Part shown: positions 1 to 7,449 of the stretch, in pieces | How the letters are laid out: each line of letters opens with the position of its first letter | Position numbering within the stretch: position 1 is the stretch's first letter | Source: Achromobacter sp. MYb9 | GTDB taxonomy: Bacteria > Pseudomonadota > Gammaproteobacteria > Burkholderiales > Burkholderiaceae_B | Assembly (NCBI RefSeq): GCF_002975275.1 | Contig: NZ_PCOQ01000009.1 | Coordinates: forward strand, 160,027 to 224,026 | Length of the DNA stretch: 64,000 bases | Direction of reading: 5' to 3' | The notes under the pieces: model-generated | Database searches by the model: none | Seen by the model: the letters and a program-made list of their open reading frames with translations, nothing else | Told to the model about the DNA's origin: nothing | Translations under genes and position numbers: made by a program

Positions 1-1557
1 GTCGATCCAGGCGGGCAGCTCGCGCTCGGCATCCAGCACCGATACATAATTCAGCCGCAGTTGCGCGGCGCGGCTGCGGGCCCGCGCGACCTCGGCGCCA
101 TAGGGCAGGCGGCCCGACAGCATCTGGTAGAGCACTGCCGCCAACGAATACAGGTCCGAGCGCACGGTGCCGGCTTCGCCCAGGAAAGTCTCGGGCGCGG
201 CGTATTGCGCCGTGCCCAGCATGGGGGGCGCGTCGTCTTCCTGCGCCGCGCGGTCCAGCAGACCGGCCGTTTGGGCGGAACCCAGGTCGATGATCTTCGC
301 CCGGCCGTCTTCCGTGATCAGGATGTTGTCCGGGCGCAGGTCCTGGTGCACGATTTCCAGCCGGTGGAAGGCCTGCAGGCCGCGCGCGACCTGTTCGATG
401 ATCGCGACCGCCTCCTCCAGCGTGGGCCGGGGATGCTCGGCCATCCAGCGTGTCAGGGTACGTCCCGGGATGTGCTCGCTGACGGTGTACAGGTAATGGC
501 GGGGGCGCGGCATCGGCCAGGCGCGCACGACGTGGCGGCTGTCGATGCGGCGGGCAATCCATTCCTCGGTCAACAGCCGTTCCAGGTAGGCGGGGTCGTG
601 CCGCATGTCCAGCGACGGGATCTTCAGCACGACGGGTTCGCCGCTGGCGATGTCGCGGGCCAGATACACGTGGCTGCGGTGGCTGGCGCGCAATTCCTCC
701 TGGACGTGGAACCCTTCGAACGTCATGCCGGCGGTCAACAGGGGCGGGCAGGGCAGGTGGCGGCTGTAGCGGGCGATCTCGTCGGCGCGGCGCGGCGGCA
801 GCGCGTCGATCCGGACGATCTGCACGGTCAGGTTGTCGTCGCTGCCGCGTTCATACGCCAACTGGACCAGGCTGCGCGCCGCCTGGTCCAGCGTGTCTGG
901 ATGCGCGTCCAGGGCCCGCGCCACGTCGGCCGCGCCCAGGTGTTCATACGCGCCGTCGGTGGCCAGCAGGAACACGTCGCCCTGTTCGACCGGCTGCGTG
1001 TGGTAGTCCACCTCCAGGTGCGGCGCCAGGCCCAGGGCGCGCCCCAGATAGCTCTTGTCCTGCGATATCCAGACGCGATGGTCGTCGGTCAGTTGCTCCA
1101 TCTTGCCGCCGCGCAGCCGATAGATGCGCGCGTCGCCGATGTGCAGGATGTGGGCGGTCGTGGCTTTCAGCACCATCACGGTCATGGTGCAGACATAGCC
1201 CCGGTCGGCGTCGCGGGGCTGGTCGGGATGCTGCCGCTGGCGCGTCTGCGCGTGCAGCCAGCCGTTGGCGGCGCTTAACACCTTGTGCGCGGATTTCTTC
1301 ACCGACCACGTTTCGGGCGTGCAGTAATAGTCCTCCAGGAAACTGGCCACCGCGGTTTCGCTGGCAATGTGGCTGACGTTGCTGCTGCTGATGCCGTCGG
1401 CCAGCGCAATGGCGATGCCCTTGGCGCCCAGCAGCGGTTCGGCGGGCACGCACAGGCCGTGGAAGTCCTGGTTGACCGGCTTGCGGCCCGGCTCGGTGTG
1501 CTGGCCCACCGCGACCTGCAAGGAGGAGGCGGGCTGACGTTCCGTCAAGGTCGGCAT
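1..1557 (-). CDS. Fused PP2C phosphatase / Ser-Thr protein kinase (3' end outside window)
   Basis: This reading frame enters from the left edge, so the C-terminus is missing; 519 codons are visible from the ATG at 1557. Residues 1-250 are a PP2C-type phosphatase: NQD near 30, ADG near 54, HIGDAR near 141, ATDG near 200 and SDDN near 240 carry the metal-binding aspartates. Residues 280 onward are a protein kinase: Lys312 in VVLKIP, HQDLRPDN with catalytic Asp406, DLG (Asp424) in place of DFG, and AAPE near 454. The glycine loop is degenerate and HRD reads HQD, so it is a non-RD kinase. The gene follows nirC by 12 bases and should be its operon partner. Kinases are known beside nitrate and nitrite assimilation genes in pseudomonads; the substrate here is unknown. 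Confidence 0.9.
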   Translation of the reverse strand, partial: MPTLTERQPASSLQVAVGQHTEPGRKPVNQDFHGLCVPAEPLLGAKGIAIALADGISSSNVSHIASETAVASFLEDYYCTPETWSVKKSAHKVLSAANGWLHAQTRQRQHPDQPRDADRGYVCTMTVMVLKATTAHILHIGDARIYRLRGGKMEQLTDDHRVWISQDKSYLGRALGLAPHLEVDYHTQPVEQGDVFLLATDGAYEHLGAADVARALDAHPDTLDQAARSLVQLAYERGSDDNLTVQIVRIDALPPRRADEIARYSRHLPCPPLLTAGMTFEGFHVQEELRASHRSHVYLARDIASGEPVVLKIPSLDMRHDPAYLERLLTEEWIARRIDSRHVVRAWPMPRPRHYLYTVSEHIPGRTLTRWMAEHPRPTLEEAVAIIEQVARGLQAFHRLEIVHQDLRPDNILITEDGRAKIIDLGSAQTAGLLDRAAQEDDAPPMLGTAQYAAPETFLGEAGTVRSDLYSLAAVLYQMLSGRLPYGAEVARARSRAAQLRLNYVSVLDAERELPAWID

Positions 1558-1569
1558 CCGCTTGCGGGA

Positions 1570-2382
1570 TCAGTTGAAGCGGCGCTTGGGCGCGGTCTTC
1601 ATGTGGGTGGTGTAGAGCGTCAGGCCGGTCAGCGAGATGCCGCCGATCAGGTTGCCCAGCACGACCGGGATTTCGTTCCAGATCATGTAATCCATGATCG
1701 AGAAGTTGCCGCCCATGATCAGCGCCGACGGGAACAGGAACATGTTGACGATGGAATGCTCGAACCCCATCGCAAAGAACAGCATCACGGGCATCCACAT
1801 GGCGATGACCTTGCCGCTGACCGATGTCGAGATCATGGCGCCCACGACGCCCAGCGACACCATCCAGTTGCACAGCACGCCGCGGATGAAGATCGTCAGC
1901 ATGCCGCCGGCGCCGTACTCCTTGTAGCCCAGCGTGCGGTTCTCGCCGATGTGCGAGATCACTTGCCCGACCTTGTTGGGCGGCACGGAAAAGCCGTAGG
2001 TGAAGACGATGGCCATCAGCAGGGCGACCGTCAGCGCGCCAAGGAAGTTGCCGATGAAGACCAGGCCCCAGTGCTTCAGGATGGCCTTGACGGTGACGCC
2101 GGGCCGCTTGTCGAAGAGCGCCAGCGGCGTCAGCACGAAGACGCCCGTCAGCAGGTCGAAGCCCATCAGGTACAGGATGCAGAAGCCGACCGGAAACAGC
2201 GCGGCACCCAGAATGGGAGAGTCGGTCTGCACGGTGACGGTAACGGCGAACACCGCGGCGATCGCCAGGATGGCGCCGGCCATGAAAGCGCGAATGAGGA
2301 CGTCGCGGGTCGCCATGTAGATTTTCGACTCGCCGGCGTCGACCATTTTGGTGACGAATTCGGAAGGTACCAGGTAGGACAT
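1570..2382 (-). CDS. nirC: Formate/nitrite channel family protein (NirC-like)
   Basis: A 270-residue integral membrane protein of the FocA/NirC family, whose members form pentameric channels for formate or nitrite in the inner membrane. The N-terminus begins MSYLVPSEFVTKMVDAGESK, and about six hydrophobic segments follow, including the helical stretches near residues 30-50, 65-90, 110-135, 165-185, 200-220 and 230-255. Length matches the family. Placement 50 bases after nirD and in line with nirB supports nitrite as the substrate rather than formate. The ATG at 2382 is preceded by AGGAAACAAC, an acceptable ribosome binding site. Confidence 0.9.
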   Translation of the reverse strand: MSYLVPSEFVTKMVDAGESKIYMATRDVLIRAFMAGAILAIAAVFAVTVTVQTDSPILGAALFPVGFCILYLMGFDLLTGVFVLTPLALFDKRPGVTVKAILKHWGLVFIGNFLGALTVALLMAIVFTYGFSVPPNKVGQVISHIGENRTLGYKEYGAGGMLTIFIRGVLCNWMVSLGVVGAMISTSVSGKVIAMWMPVMLFFAMGFEHSIVNMFLFPSALIMGGNFSIMDYMIWNEIPVVLGNLIGGISLTGLTLYTTHMKTAPKRRFN

Positions 2383-2432
2383 GTTGTTTCCTATTGCGTT
2401 GCTATCGTGAAGTCAGTGTCGGGGCCCGGTGG

Positions 2433-2780
2433 TCAGGCGATTTCCACGGCGTCGCCGTTCAAGCGCGCCAGCCAGGTGCGCAGCCGCTGTTCCGGGTATT
2501 GCACGCAACTTCCGTCGGCCAGCCGGAAGTGCTGCTTGTAAAGGGGAGAGGCCACGACCAACTCACCGCCCAGATGGCCGATCAGGCCGCGGCCGATGAC
2601 GTTCGCGCCCGATTTCGGGTCGCGGTGTTCAATGGCGTAAAGATCCGGACCGTCCGCGCCGGGCAGGTAGAACAGGGCGATCTGTTCGCCGTCCACAAGC
2701 ACGACGACACCAGACTGGGCCACCAGGTCCTGCCGCGTGCAGACGGGCCGCCACGTGGGGGTAGGGTGGGGGGCGTTCAT
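2433..2780 (-). CDS. nirD: Nitrite reductase (NADH) small subunit
   Basis: A 115-residue Rieske-like protein, the small subunit of cytoplasmic assimilatory nitrite reductase. It has the NirD-type fold but no CxH...CxxH cluster ligands, as is usual for NirD; the sequence runs through WRPVCTRQDL, a central GRGLIGHLGGE and the C-terminal PLYKQHFRLADGSC segment. I chose the ATG at 2780 over upstream starts because it overlaps the nirB stop by one base (TGATG), the usual arrangement for coupled translation of these two subunits, and the protein then has normal NirD length. Confidence 0.93.
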   Translation of the reverse strand: MNAPHPTPTWRPVCTRQDLVAQSGVVVLVDGEQIALFYLPGADGPDLYAIEHRDPKSGANVIGRGLIGHLGGELVVASPLYKQHFRLADGSCVQYPEQRLRTWLARLNGDAVEIA

Positions 2781-5341
2781 CAGGCGATCTCCTCTGCGAT
2801 GGGAATGACACGGGACGGCACGCGCGCGGGGGCGGGCCGGGGCTGGCCGCGTTCCTGCACGAATTGAATGTCGGGGTCGCCGCCGCGCTCGTTCACGAAG
2901 GTGCGGAAGCGCTTGAGCTTTTCCGGGTCGTTCAAGGCGTTTGCCCACTCGCATTCGTAGCGGTCGACCACCAGCTGCATCTGCGCATCCAGTTCCGCGC
3001 ACAGGCCCAGGCTGTCGTTCAGCACCACGTCCTTCAGATAGTCCAGGCCGCCTTCCAGCGATTCACGCCAGACCGAGGTGCGCTGCAGCTTGTCGGCGGT
3101 GCGGATGTAGAACATCAGCACACGGTCGATGGTGCGGATCAGCGCGGCGTCGTCCAGGTCGGTGGCGAACAGTTCGGCGTGGCGTGGCCGCATGCCGCCG
3201 TTGCCGCACACATACAGGTTCCAGCCGTTCTCGGTGGCGATGACGCCGATGTCCTTGCTTTGCGCCTCGGCGCATTCCCGCGTGCATCCCGACACCGCGA
3301 ACTTCAGCTTGTGCGGCGAACGCAGGCCTTTGTAGCGGTGCTCGATGTCCAGCGCCATCTGCACGCTGTCCTGCACGCCATAGCGGCACCAGGTGCTGCC
3401 CACGCAGGACTTCACGGTGCGGGTGGACTTGCCGTAGGCGTGCCCGGTTTCGAAGCCGGCGGCGATCAGTTCGGCCCAGATGTCGGGAAGTTCGTGCAAC
3501 TGTGCACCGAACAGGTCGATGCGCTGCCCGCCCGTGATCTTGGTGTAAAGGTTGTACTTCTTGGCCACCGCGCCGATGGCCATCAGGCCATCCGGCGTGA
3601 TCTCGCCGGCGGGAATGCGCGGCACCACGGAATAGGTGCCGTTCTTTTGCATGTTGGCCATGAAGGTGTCGTTGGTATCTTGCAGCGGCACCAGGTGCGG
3701 GTCCTGGATCGGCCGGTTCCAGCACGACGCCAGGATGGAGCCCACGGCGGGCTTGCAGATATCGCAGCCCACATGGCCCTTGCCATGGCTGGCCAGCAAG
3801 GCGTCGAAGGTTTCGATGCCGCCGACGCGCACGATCGCGTACAGCTCCTGGCGGGTATAGGCGAAGTGTTCACACAGGCTCTTGTCCACGGCGACGCCGC
3901 GGCTCGCCAGTTCATGTTCCACCACTTGCTTGAGCAGGCTGGCGCAGCCGCCGCAGCCGGAGGCCGCTTTGGTGCAGCTTTTGACGCCGGCCAGATCGGT
4001 GCATCCGCCGTCGATGGCCGCGCTGACCGCGCCTTTGCTGACGTTGTGACAGGAGCAGATGGTGGCGGTGGCCGGCAGCGCATCCACGCCCAGTGCCGGC
4101 GCGGCCTTGCCCAGCGGCAGGATCAGGCTGGCGGGATCGGCCGGCGGCGCGATGCCGTTCTGCACGTACTGCAGCAGGGTGTCGTAATAGCGGTTGTCGC
4201 CCACCAGCACCGCGCCCAGCACGCGCTTGCCGTCGGCGGACACGACCAGCCTGCGGTAGCTGGACCCGGCCTCGTCGATATAGCGGTAGCTGCGCGCGCC
4301 AGGGGTGGTGCCATGGGCGTCGCCGATGGAACCCACGTCCACCCCCAGCAGCTTCAGCTTGGTGGACATGTCGGCGCCGGTGAACGGTTGTTCCTCCGCA
4401 CCGCACAGCTCGGCCGCGACGATGCGCGCCATTTGGTAACCCGGCGCCACCAGGCCGAACACGGTGCCGTTCCAGGCCGCGCATTCGCCGATGGCGTAGA
4501 TTTGGTCGTCGCTGCTGCGGCAGCGGTCATCGATCACCACGCCGCCGCGTTCCGCCAGCGCCAGGCCGGCTTTGCGCGCCAGCGTCACGTGCGGGCGGAT
4601 GCCGGCCGAGAACACGATCAGGTCGGTCTCCAGCGGCTCGCCTTCGGCGAAGCGCATGCGGTAGCGGTAGTGCGTGCCCGGCTTGATGTCCTGCGTGGCG
4701 CGCGACAGATGCACGCCCACGCCCAGCGCTTCGATGCGGGCGCGCAGCGCGGCGCCGCCGGCGTCGTCCAGTTGCACCGGCATCAGGCGCGGCGCGAATT
4801 CCACCACATGGGCTTCCAGATTCAACGACTTCAACGCATTGGCGGCTTCCAACCCCAGCAGCCCGCCGCCCACCACCACGCCGCGCCGCGCGCCGGTGGC
4901 CGCGGCCCGGATCAGGTCCAGGTCGTCGATCGTGCGATACACCAACCGTGACGCGCCTTCGGCGCCCGCGATCGGCGGAACGAAAGGGTACGAGCCGGTG
5001 GCCAGAACCAGCTTGTCATACCGCACGCGGCCGTTGGCCGTCACGATTTCGTGGGCCAGGCGATCGATCTCCAGCACCGGCTCGCCCAGATGCAACGCCA
5101 AGCCTTCCTGCGCATAGAACGCCGCATCGCTCATCGCCATCGATTCGGCGTCGCGTCCATTCAAGTAGTCGGACAGATGCACGCGGTCGTAGGCGCGGCG
5201 GGACTCTTCGCCGTAGACGTGGATGCGATAGCGGGCAAGCGCGCCGCGGGCGATCAGCTGTTCGACGCAATGGTGTCCCACCATGCCGTTGCCGATCACG
5301 ACCAGCGTCTGCAAGGAATCGGGAGTGGCCGTTGCTTTCAT
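2780..5341 (-). CDS. nirB: Nitrite reductase (NADH) large subunit
   Basis: An 853-residue siroheme enzyme that reduces nitrite to ammonium with NADH in the cytoplasm. Domains in order: FAD-binding Rossmann motif at residues 14-25 (VIGNGMVG), NAD-binding GGGLLGLEAA near 158-167, a BFD-like [2Fe-2S] region with cysteines at 429, 431, 456, 463 and 466, a ferredoxin-like half domain, and the [4Fe-4S]-siroheme ligands Cys646, Cys652, Cys686 and Cys690 (CX5C and CX3C). All expected cofactor residues are present. It is the first gene of nirB-nirD-nirC-kinase. Its upstream region holds a sigma-54 promoter and an attenuator-like hairpin, annotated separately. Confidence 0.97.
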   Translation of the reverse strand: MKATATPDSLQTLVVIGNGMVGHHCVEQLIARGALARYRIHVYGEESRRAYDRVHLSDYLNGRDAESMAMSDAAFYAQEGLALHLGEPVLEIDRLAHEIVTANGRVRYDKLVLATGSYPFVPPIAGAEGASRLVYRTIDDLDLIRAAATGARRGVVVGGGLLGLEAANALKSLNLEAHVVEFAPRLMPVQLDDAGGAALRARIEALGVGVHLSRATQDIKPGTHYRYRMRFAEGEPLETDLIVFSAGIRPHVTLARKAGLALAERGGVVIDDRCRSSDDQIYAIGECAAWNGTVFGLVAPGYQMARIVAAELCGAEEQPFTGADMSTKLKLLGVDVGSIGDAHGTTPGARSYRYIDEAGSSYRRLVVSADGKRVLGAVLVGDNRYYDTLLQYVQNGIAPPADPASLILPLGKAAPALGVDALPATATICSCHNVSKGAVSAAIDGGCTDLAGVKSCTKAASGCGGCASLLKQVVEHELASRGVAVDKSLCEHFAYTRQELYAIVRVGGIETFDALLASHGKGHVGCDICKPAVGSILASCWNRPIQDPHLVPLQDTNDTFMANMQKNGTYSVVPRIPAGEITPDGLMAIGAVAKKYNLYTKITGGQRIDLFGAQLHELPDIWAELIAAGFETGHAYGKSTRTVKSCVGSTWCRYGVQDSVQMALDIEHRYKGLRSPHKLKFAVSGCTRECAEAQSKDIGVIATENGWNLYVCGNGGMRPRHAELFATDLDDAALIRTIDRVLMFYIRTADKLQRTSVWRESLEGGLDYLKDVVLNDSLGLCAELDAQMQLVVDRYECEWANALNDPEKLKRFRTFVNERGGDPDIQFVQERGQPRPAPARVPSRVIPIAEEIA

Positions 5342-5370
5342 GGAGTTCCCCAGGCTTGGATAAGTGAATC

Positions 5371-5414
5371 AAAAAGGCAAAAGGCGCCCTGGACCTTTCG
5401 GTCTGGGCGCCTTT
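5371..5414 (-). terminator. Terminator-like hairpin in the nirB leader (putative attenuator)
   Basis: On the minus strand the arms AAAGGCGCCC and GGGCGCCTTT (plus positions 5405-5414 and 5380-5389) enclose an inner GACC-GAAA-GGTC stem-loop. They are followed by a T-rich run over 5382-5371. The hairpin therefore ends about 30 bases before the nirB ATG at 5341 and would stop transcription entering the operon. Leader terminators relieved by ANTAR proteins (NasR, NasT) are established for nitrate and nitrite assimilation operons. The ANTAR protein itself is not in this window. Confidence 0.75.
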
Positions 5415-5466
5415 GCCGGGACTGCTCAAGTTGTGGTGCTTGCCTTGCGGCCTGCATGAACACTTA

Positions 5467-5482
5467 AGCAAAGTCCGTGCCA
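5467..5482 (-). promoter_or_regulatory. Sigma-54 promoter of the nir operon
   Basis: The minus strand reads TGGCACGGACTTTGCT, which fits the RpoN consensus TGGCACG-N4-TTGCW exactly, with GG and GC ten bases apart. Transcription would start near 5456, giving a leader of about 115 bases that contains the hairpin at 5371-5414. This implies control by NtrC and nitrogen limitation. Confidence 0.8.
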
Positions 5483-5594
5483 GGGGACGGCGTAGCGTCC
5501 TGGCAGGGGCGCTACGCGTGGGTTTTCATAGGGAAAAGGGCGGCGATGGGGGGCGGGGACGCGCCCATCGCCTTGCCGTGTGGCGCGCTAGGCG

Positions 5595-5642
5595 TGCTTC
5601 AAATCGGTGCAGGGAAGTGTGCGTGGCGCACTGGTTTGGCGC
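5595..5642. promoter_or_regulatory. Two NtrC-like binding sites upstream of nirB
   Basis: Two imperfect dyads resemble the NtrC consensus TGCACC-N5-GGTGCA. The first is TGCTTCAAATCGGTGCA at 5595-5611; the second is GCACTGGTTTGGCGC at 5628-5642. Their centres are 32 bases apart, close to three helical turns, and they lie about 115-160 bases upstream of the sigma-54 promoter, as expected for an enhancer. The rest of the 331-base nirB upstream gap holds no convincing gene. Confidence 0.45.
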
Positions 5643-5672
5643 GATGCGCGCTGCGGTGGCTTGCCAAACACG

Positions 5673-6152
5673 TCAGCCGCGCAGCGCCGCCTCGATCCCG
5701 CTGATGTCGATCTTCCCCATGGTCATCATGGCTTCGAACGCGCGCTTGGCTGCGGCCGGATCCGGGTCGATGATCGCGGCGGACAGGATGCGCGGGGTGA
5801 TCTGCCACGACAGCCCCCACTTGTCCTGGCACCAGCCGCAGACGTTGGCGCTGCCGCCGTTGTCGATGATCGCGTTCCACAGGCGGTCCGTTTCTTCCTG
5901 ATCGTCGGTGGCGACCTGGAACGAAAACGCCTGGTTGTGCTGGATTCCAGGGCCGCCGTTCAGCCCCAGGCAGGGGATGCCCATCACCGTGAATTCAACG
6001 GTCAGGACATCGCCTTGCTTGCCCGAAGGATAGTCGCCGGGGGCGCGGTGGATCGCGCGCACGGCGCTGTCTGGAAAGGTCTTGGCGTAGAACGTCGCGG
6101 CCTCCAGGGCGGCGCCGTCGTACCAGAGGCAAATCGTATTTTTGCTGAGCAT
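5673..6152 (-). CDS. VOC family protein (PhnB/3-demethylubiquinone methyltransferase-like)
   Basis: A 159-residue protein of the vicinal oxygen chelate superfamily, similar to proteins labelled PhnB-like or 3-demethylubiquinone-9 3-methyltransferase domain. Visible family features are the N-terminal ICLWYDGAALEAATFY, the central GIPCLGLNGGPGIQHNQAFS and the WGLSWQITPR segment followed by a C-terminal helix. Members are small cytoplasmic proteins of mostly unproven function. The ATG at 6152 is chosen because AGGAGACACACA lies directly before it; longer starts have no binding site. It stands alone between the nir regulatory region and a LysR gene. Confidence 0.85.
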   Translation of the reverse strand: MLSKNTICLWYDGAALEAATFYAKTFPDSAVRAIHRAPGDYPSGKQGDVLTVEFTVMGIPCLGLNGGPGIQHNQAFSFQVATDDQEETDRLWNAIIDNGGSANVCGWCQDKWGLSWQITPRILSAAIIDPDPAAAKRAFEAMMTMGKIDISGIEAALRG

Positions 6153-6370
6153 TGTGTGTCTCCTGGGTGGATATCCTGCCGTTGCGCCGCGTGCCTGGCG
6201 GCGCACGCGGCCAGGGATGGCCGCCACTCAGGCCGGCGCGCGGCACGGCAGGCGCTGGCGTGGGGGCTGATCAAGATTGGGACATTATTGAACTTCCGCC
6301 GCGCCCGGGTCGCGTCCAAAATCGTGACATTTGAAACGGGGGTTGAAAGGGAAATGGGGCGGGCGCGCCG

Positions 6371-7258
6371 TCAGGCAAACGCCGCCTGCACGGCATCGAA
6401 GGCGGCGGCGACCAGCGGATCACCGCGCCGTCCGGCCTGGGTGATGAAGGAGAGCCCCGCCTGGATGGCCAGCCCCTTCACCAGCAGCAGCCCATTGGCC
6501 TGGGATTCCCGTAACGCGATGGAGTCCCTGGCCAGCGACAGGCCCACGCCGGACCGCACCAGATCCAGCATGGAGGCTTCCTGATCCACCTCGGCGACCG
6601 CGTTGGGCGTAAGCCCCAATGCGTTGAACTTGTCCGACAGCAGGCGATGGTGCACGGAGTCGGGCGGGGTCCAGATCCATGGCAGCGCGGCGATCTCGCT
6701 CCATCCACGCCCCGCCACCTGGGCGCTCCAGCCTTTCGGCGCCACCACGTAGTACGCGAACGACGCCAGCGGCAGCGCGTCCAGGCCGGGCTGGGCGGCC
6801 GCGGACGTCTGGGGGCCCAATGAGAAACCCACATCCAGATCGCCGGCCCGCACCTGCCGACCCACCGATCCCGACATGCCGTGGCGCAGGGTGGGGCGGA
6901 TCTTCGGGTAATGCTCCACCAGGTATTGCAGCGTGGCGCCCAGGCGCAGGAATTCGGGATCCAGGATCGTGCCGATGCGCAATTCGCCCTGCACGGTGTC
7001 GCGCAGGGCGCCGATGGCTCGCTGGAAATCGTCCAGCGCGTCCAGGATACGGAGCGCGGACGGCAGCAACGCCCGCCCGTCGGCGTTCGGCGCCAGCCCT
7101 TGCGCCGTGCGCGAGAACAAGGTCAGGTCCAGCGATTCCTGGAAATTCTTCAATTGAAGACTCAGCGCAGGCTGGGTCAGGTGCAGGTGTTCGGCCGCGC
7201 GCGTCAGATTCCCTTCGCGCGCCACGGCGGCGAACGTCCGGATGTGCTTCAGGTCCAT
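6371..7258 (-). CDS. LysR-type transcriptional regulator
   Basis: A 295-residue LysR regulator. The N-terminal winged helix-turn-helix runs from MDLKHIRTFAAVAREGNLTR through LTQPALSLQLKNFQESL, ending near residue 60; the remainder is a periplasmic-binding-protein-like effector domain with TILDPEFLRLGATLQYL near 97-113. It is divergent from the GMC oxidoreductase at 7450 and likely controls it. The shared 191-base gap contains an AGCAT-N8-ATGCT dyad. The effector cannot be inferred. Confidence 0.92.
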   Translation of the reverse strand: MDLKHIRTFAAVAREGNLTRAAEHLHLTQPALSLQLKNFQESLDLTLFSRTAQGLAPNADGRALLPSALRILDALDDFQRAIGALRDTVQGELRIGTILDPEFLRLGATLQYLVEHYPKIRPTLRHGMSGSVGRQVRAGDLDVGFSLGPQTSAAAQPGLDALPLASFAYYVVAPKGWSAQVAGRGWSEIAALPWIWTPPDSVHHRLLSDKFNALGLTPNAVAEVDQEASMLDLVRSGVGLSLARDSIALRESQANGLLLVKGLAIQAGLSFITQAGRRGDPLVAAAFDAVQAAFA

Positions 7259-7281
7259 GGCGATGTCCGCAAGAGGGGGTG

Positions 7282-7299
7282 AGCATTATTAGAGATGCT
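7282..7299. promoter_or_regulatory. Dyad in the LysR/GMC divergent region
   Basis: AGCAT-N8-ATGCT lies just upstream of the LysR start and is followed by a small CTTATAAG palindrome at 7298-7305. Both sit where an autoregulatory LysR site would be expected. It is only a candidate operator. Confidence 0.35.
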
Positions 7300-7449
7300 T
7301 ATAAGGCGGTTTTCAACATTTCATTGGACAGTTGCGGGCTGCTGAGCCAGAGTCACGCCAGATGCCCGGCGCGCGTTCGGACGCCGCAGCCGGGTCGGCT
7401 CACCGTGGCGGCAGCCCCCAAAGCGCCGCCAACCAGATAAGAAGAGCTT

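Noticed and set aside
2864..4951. 695-codon plus-strand frame opposite nirB
   Set aside because: nirB has all cofactor residues on the minus strand; the opposite frame is a composition artefact.
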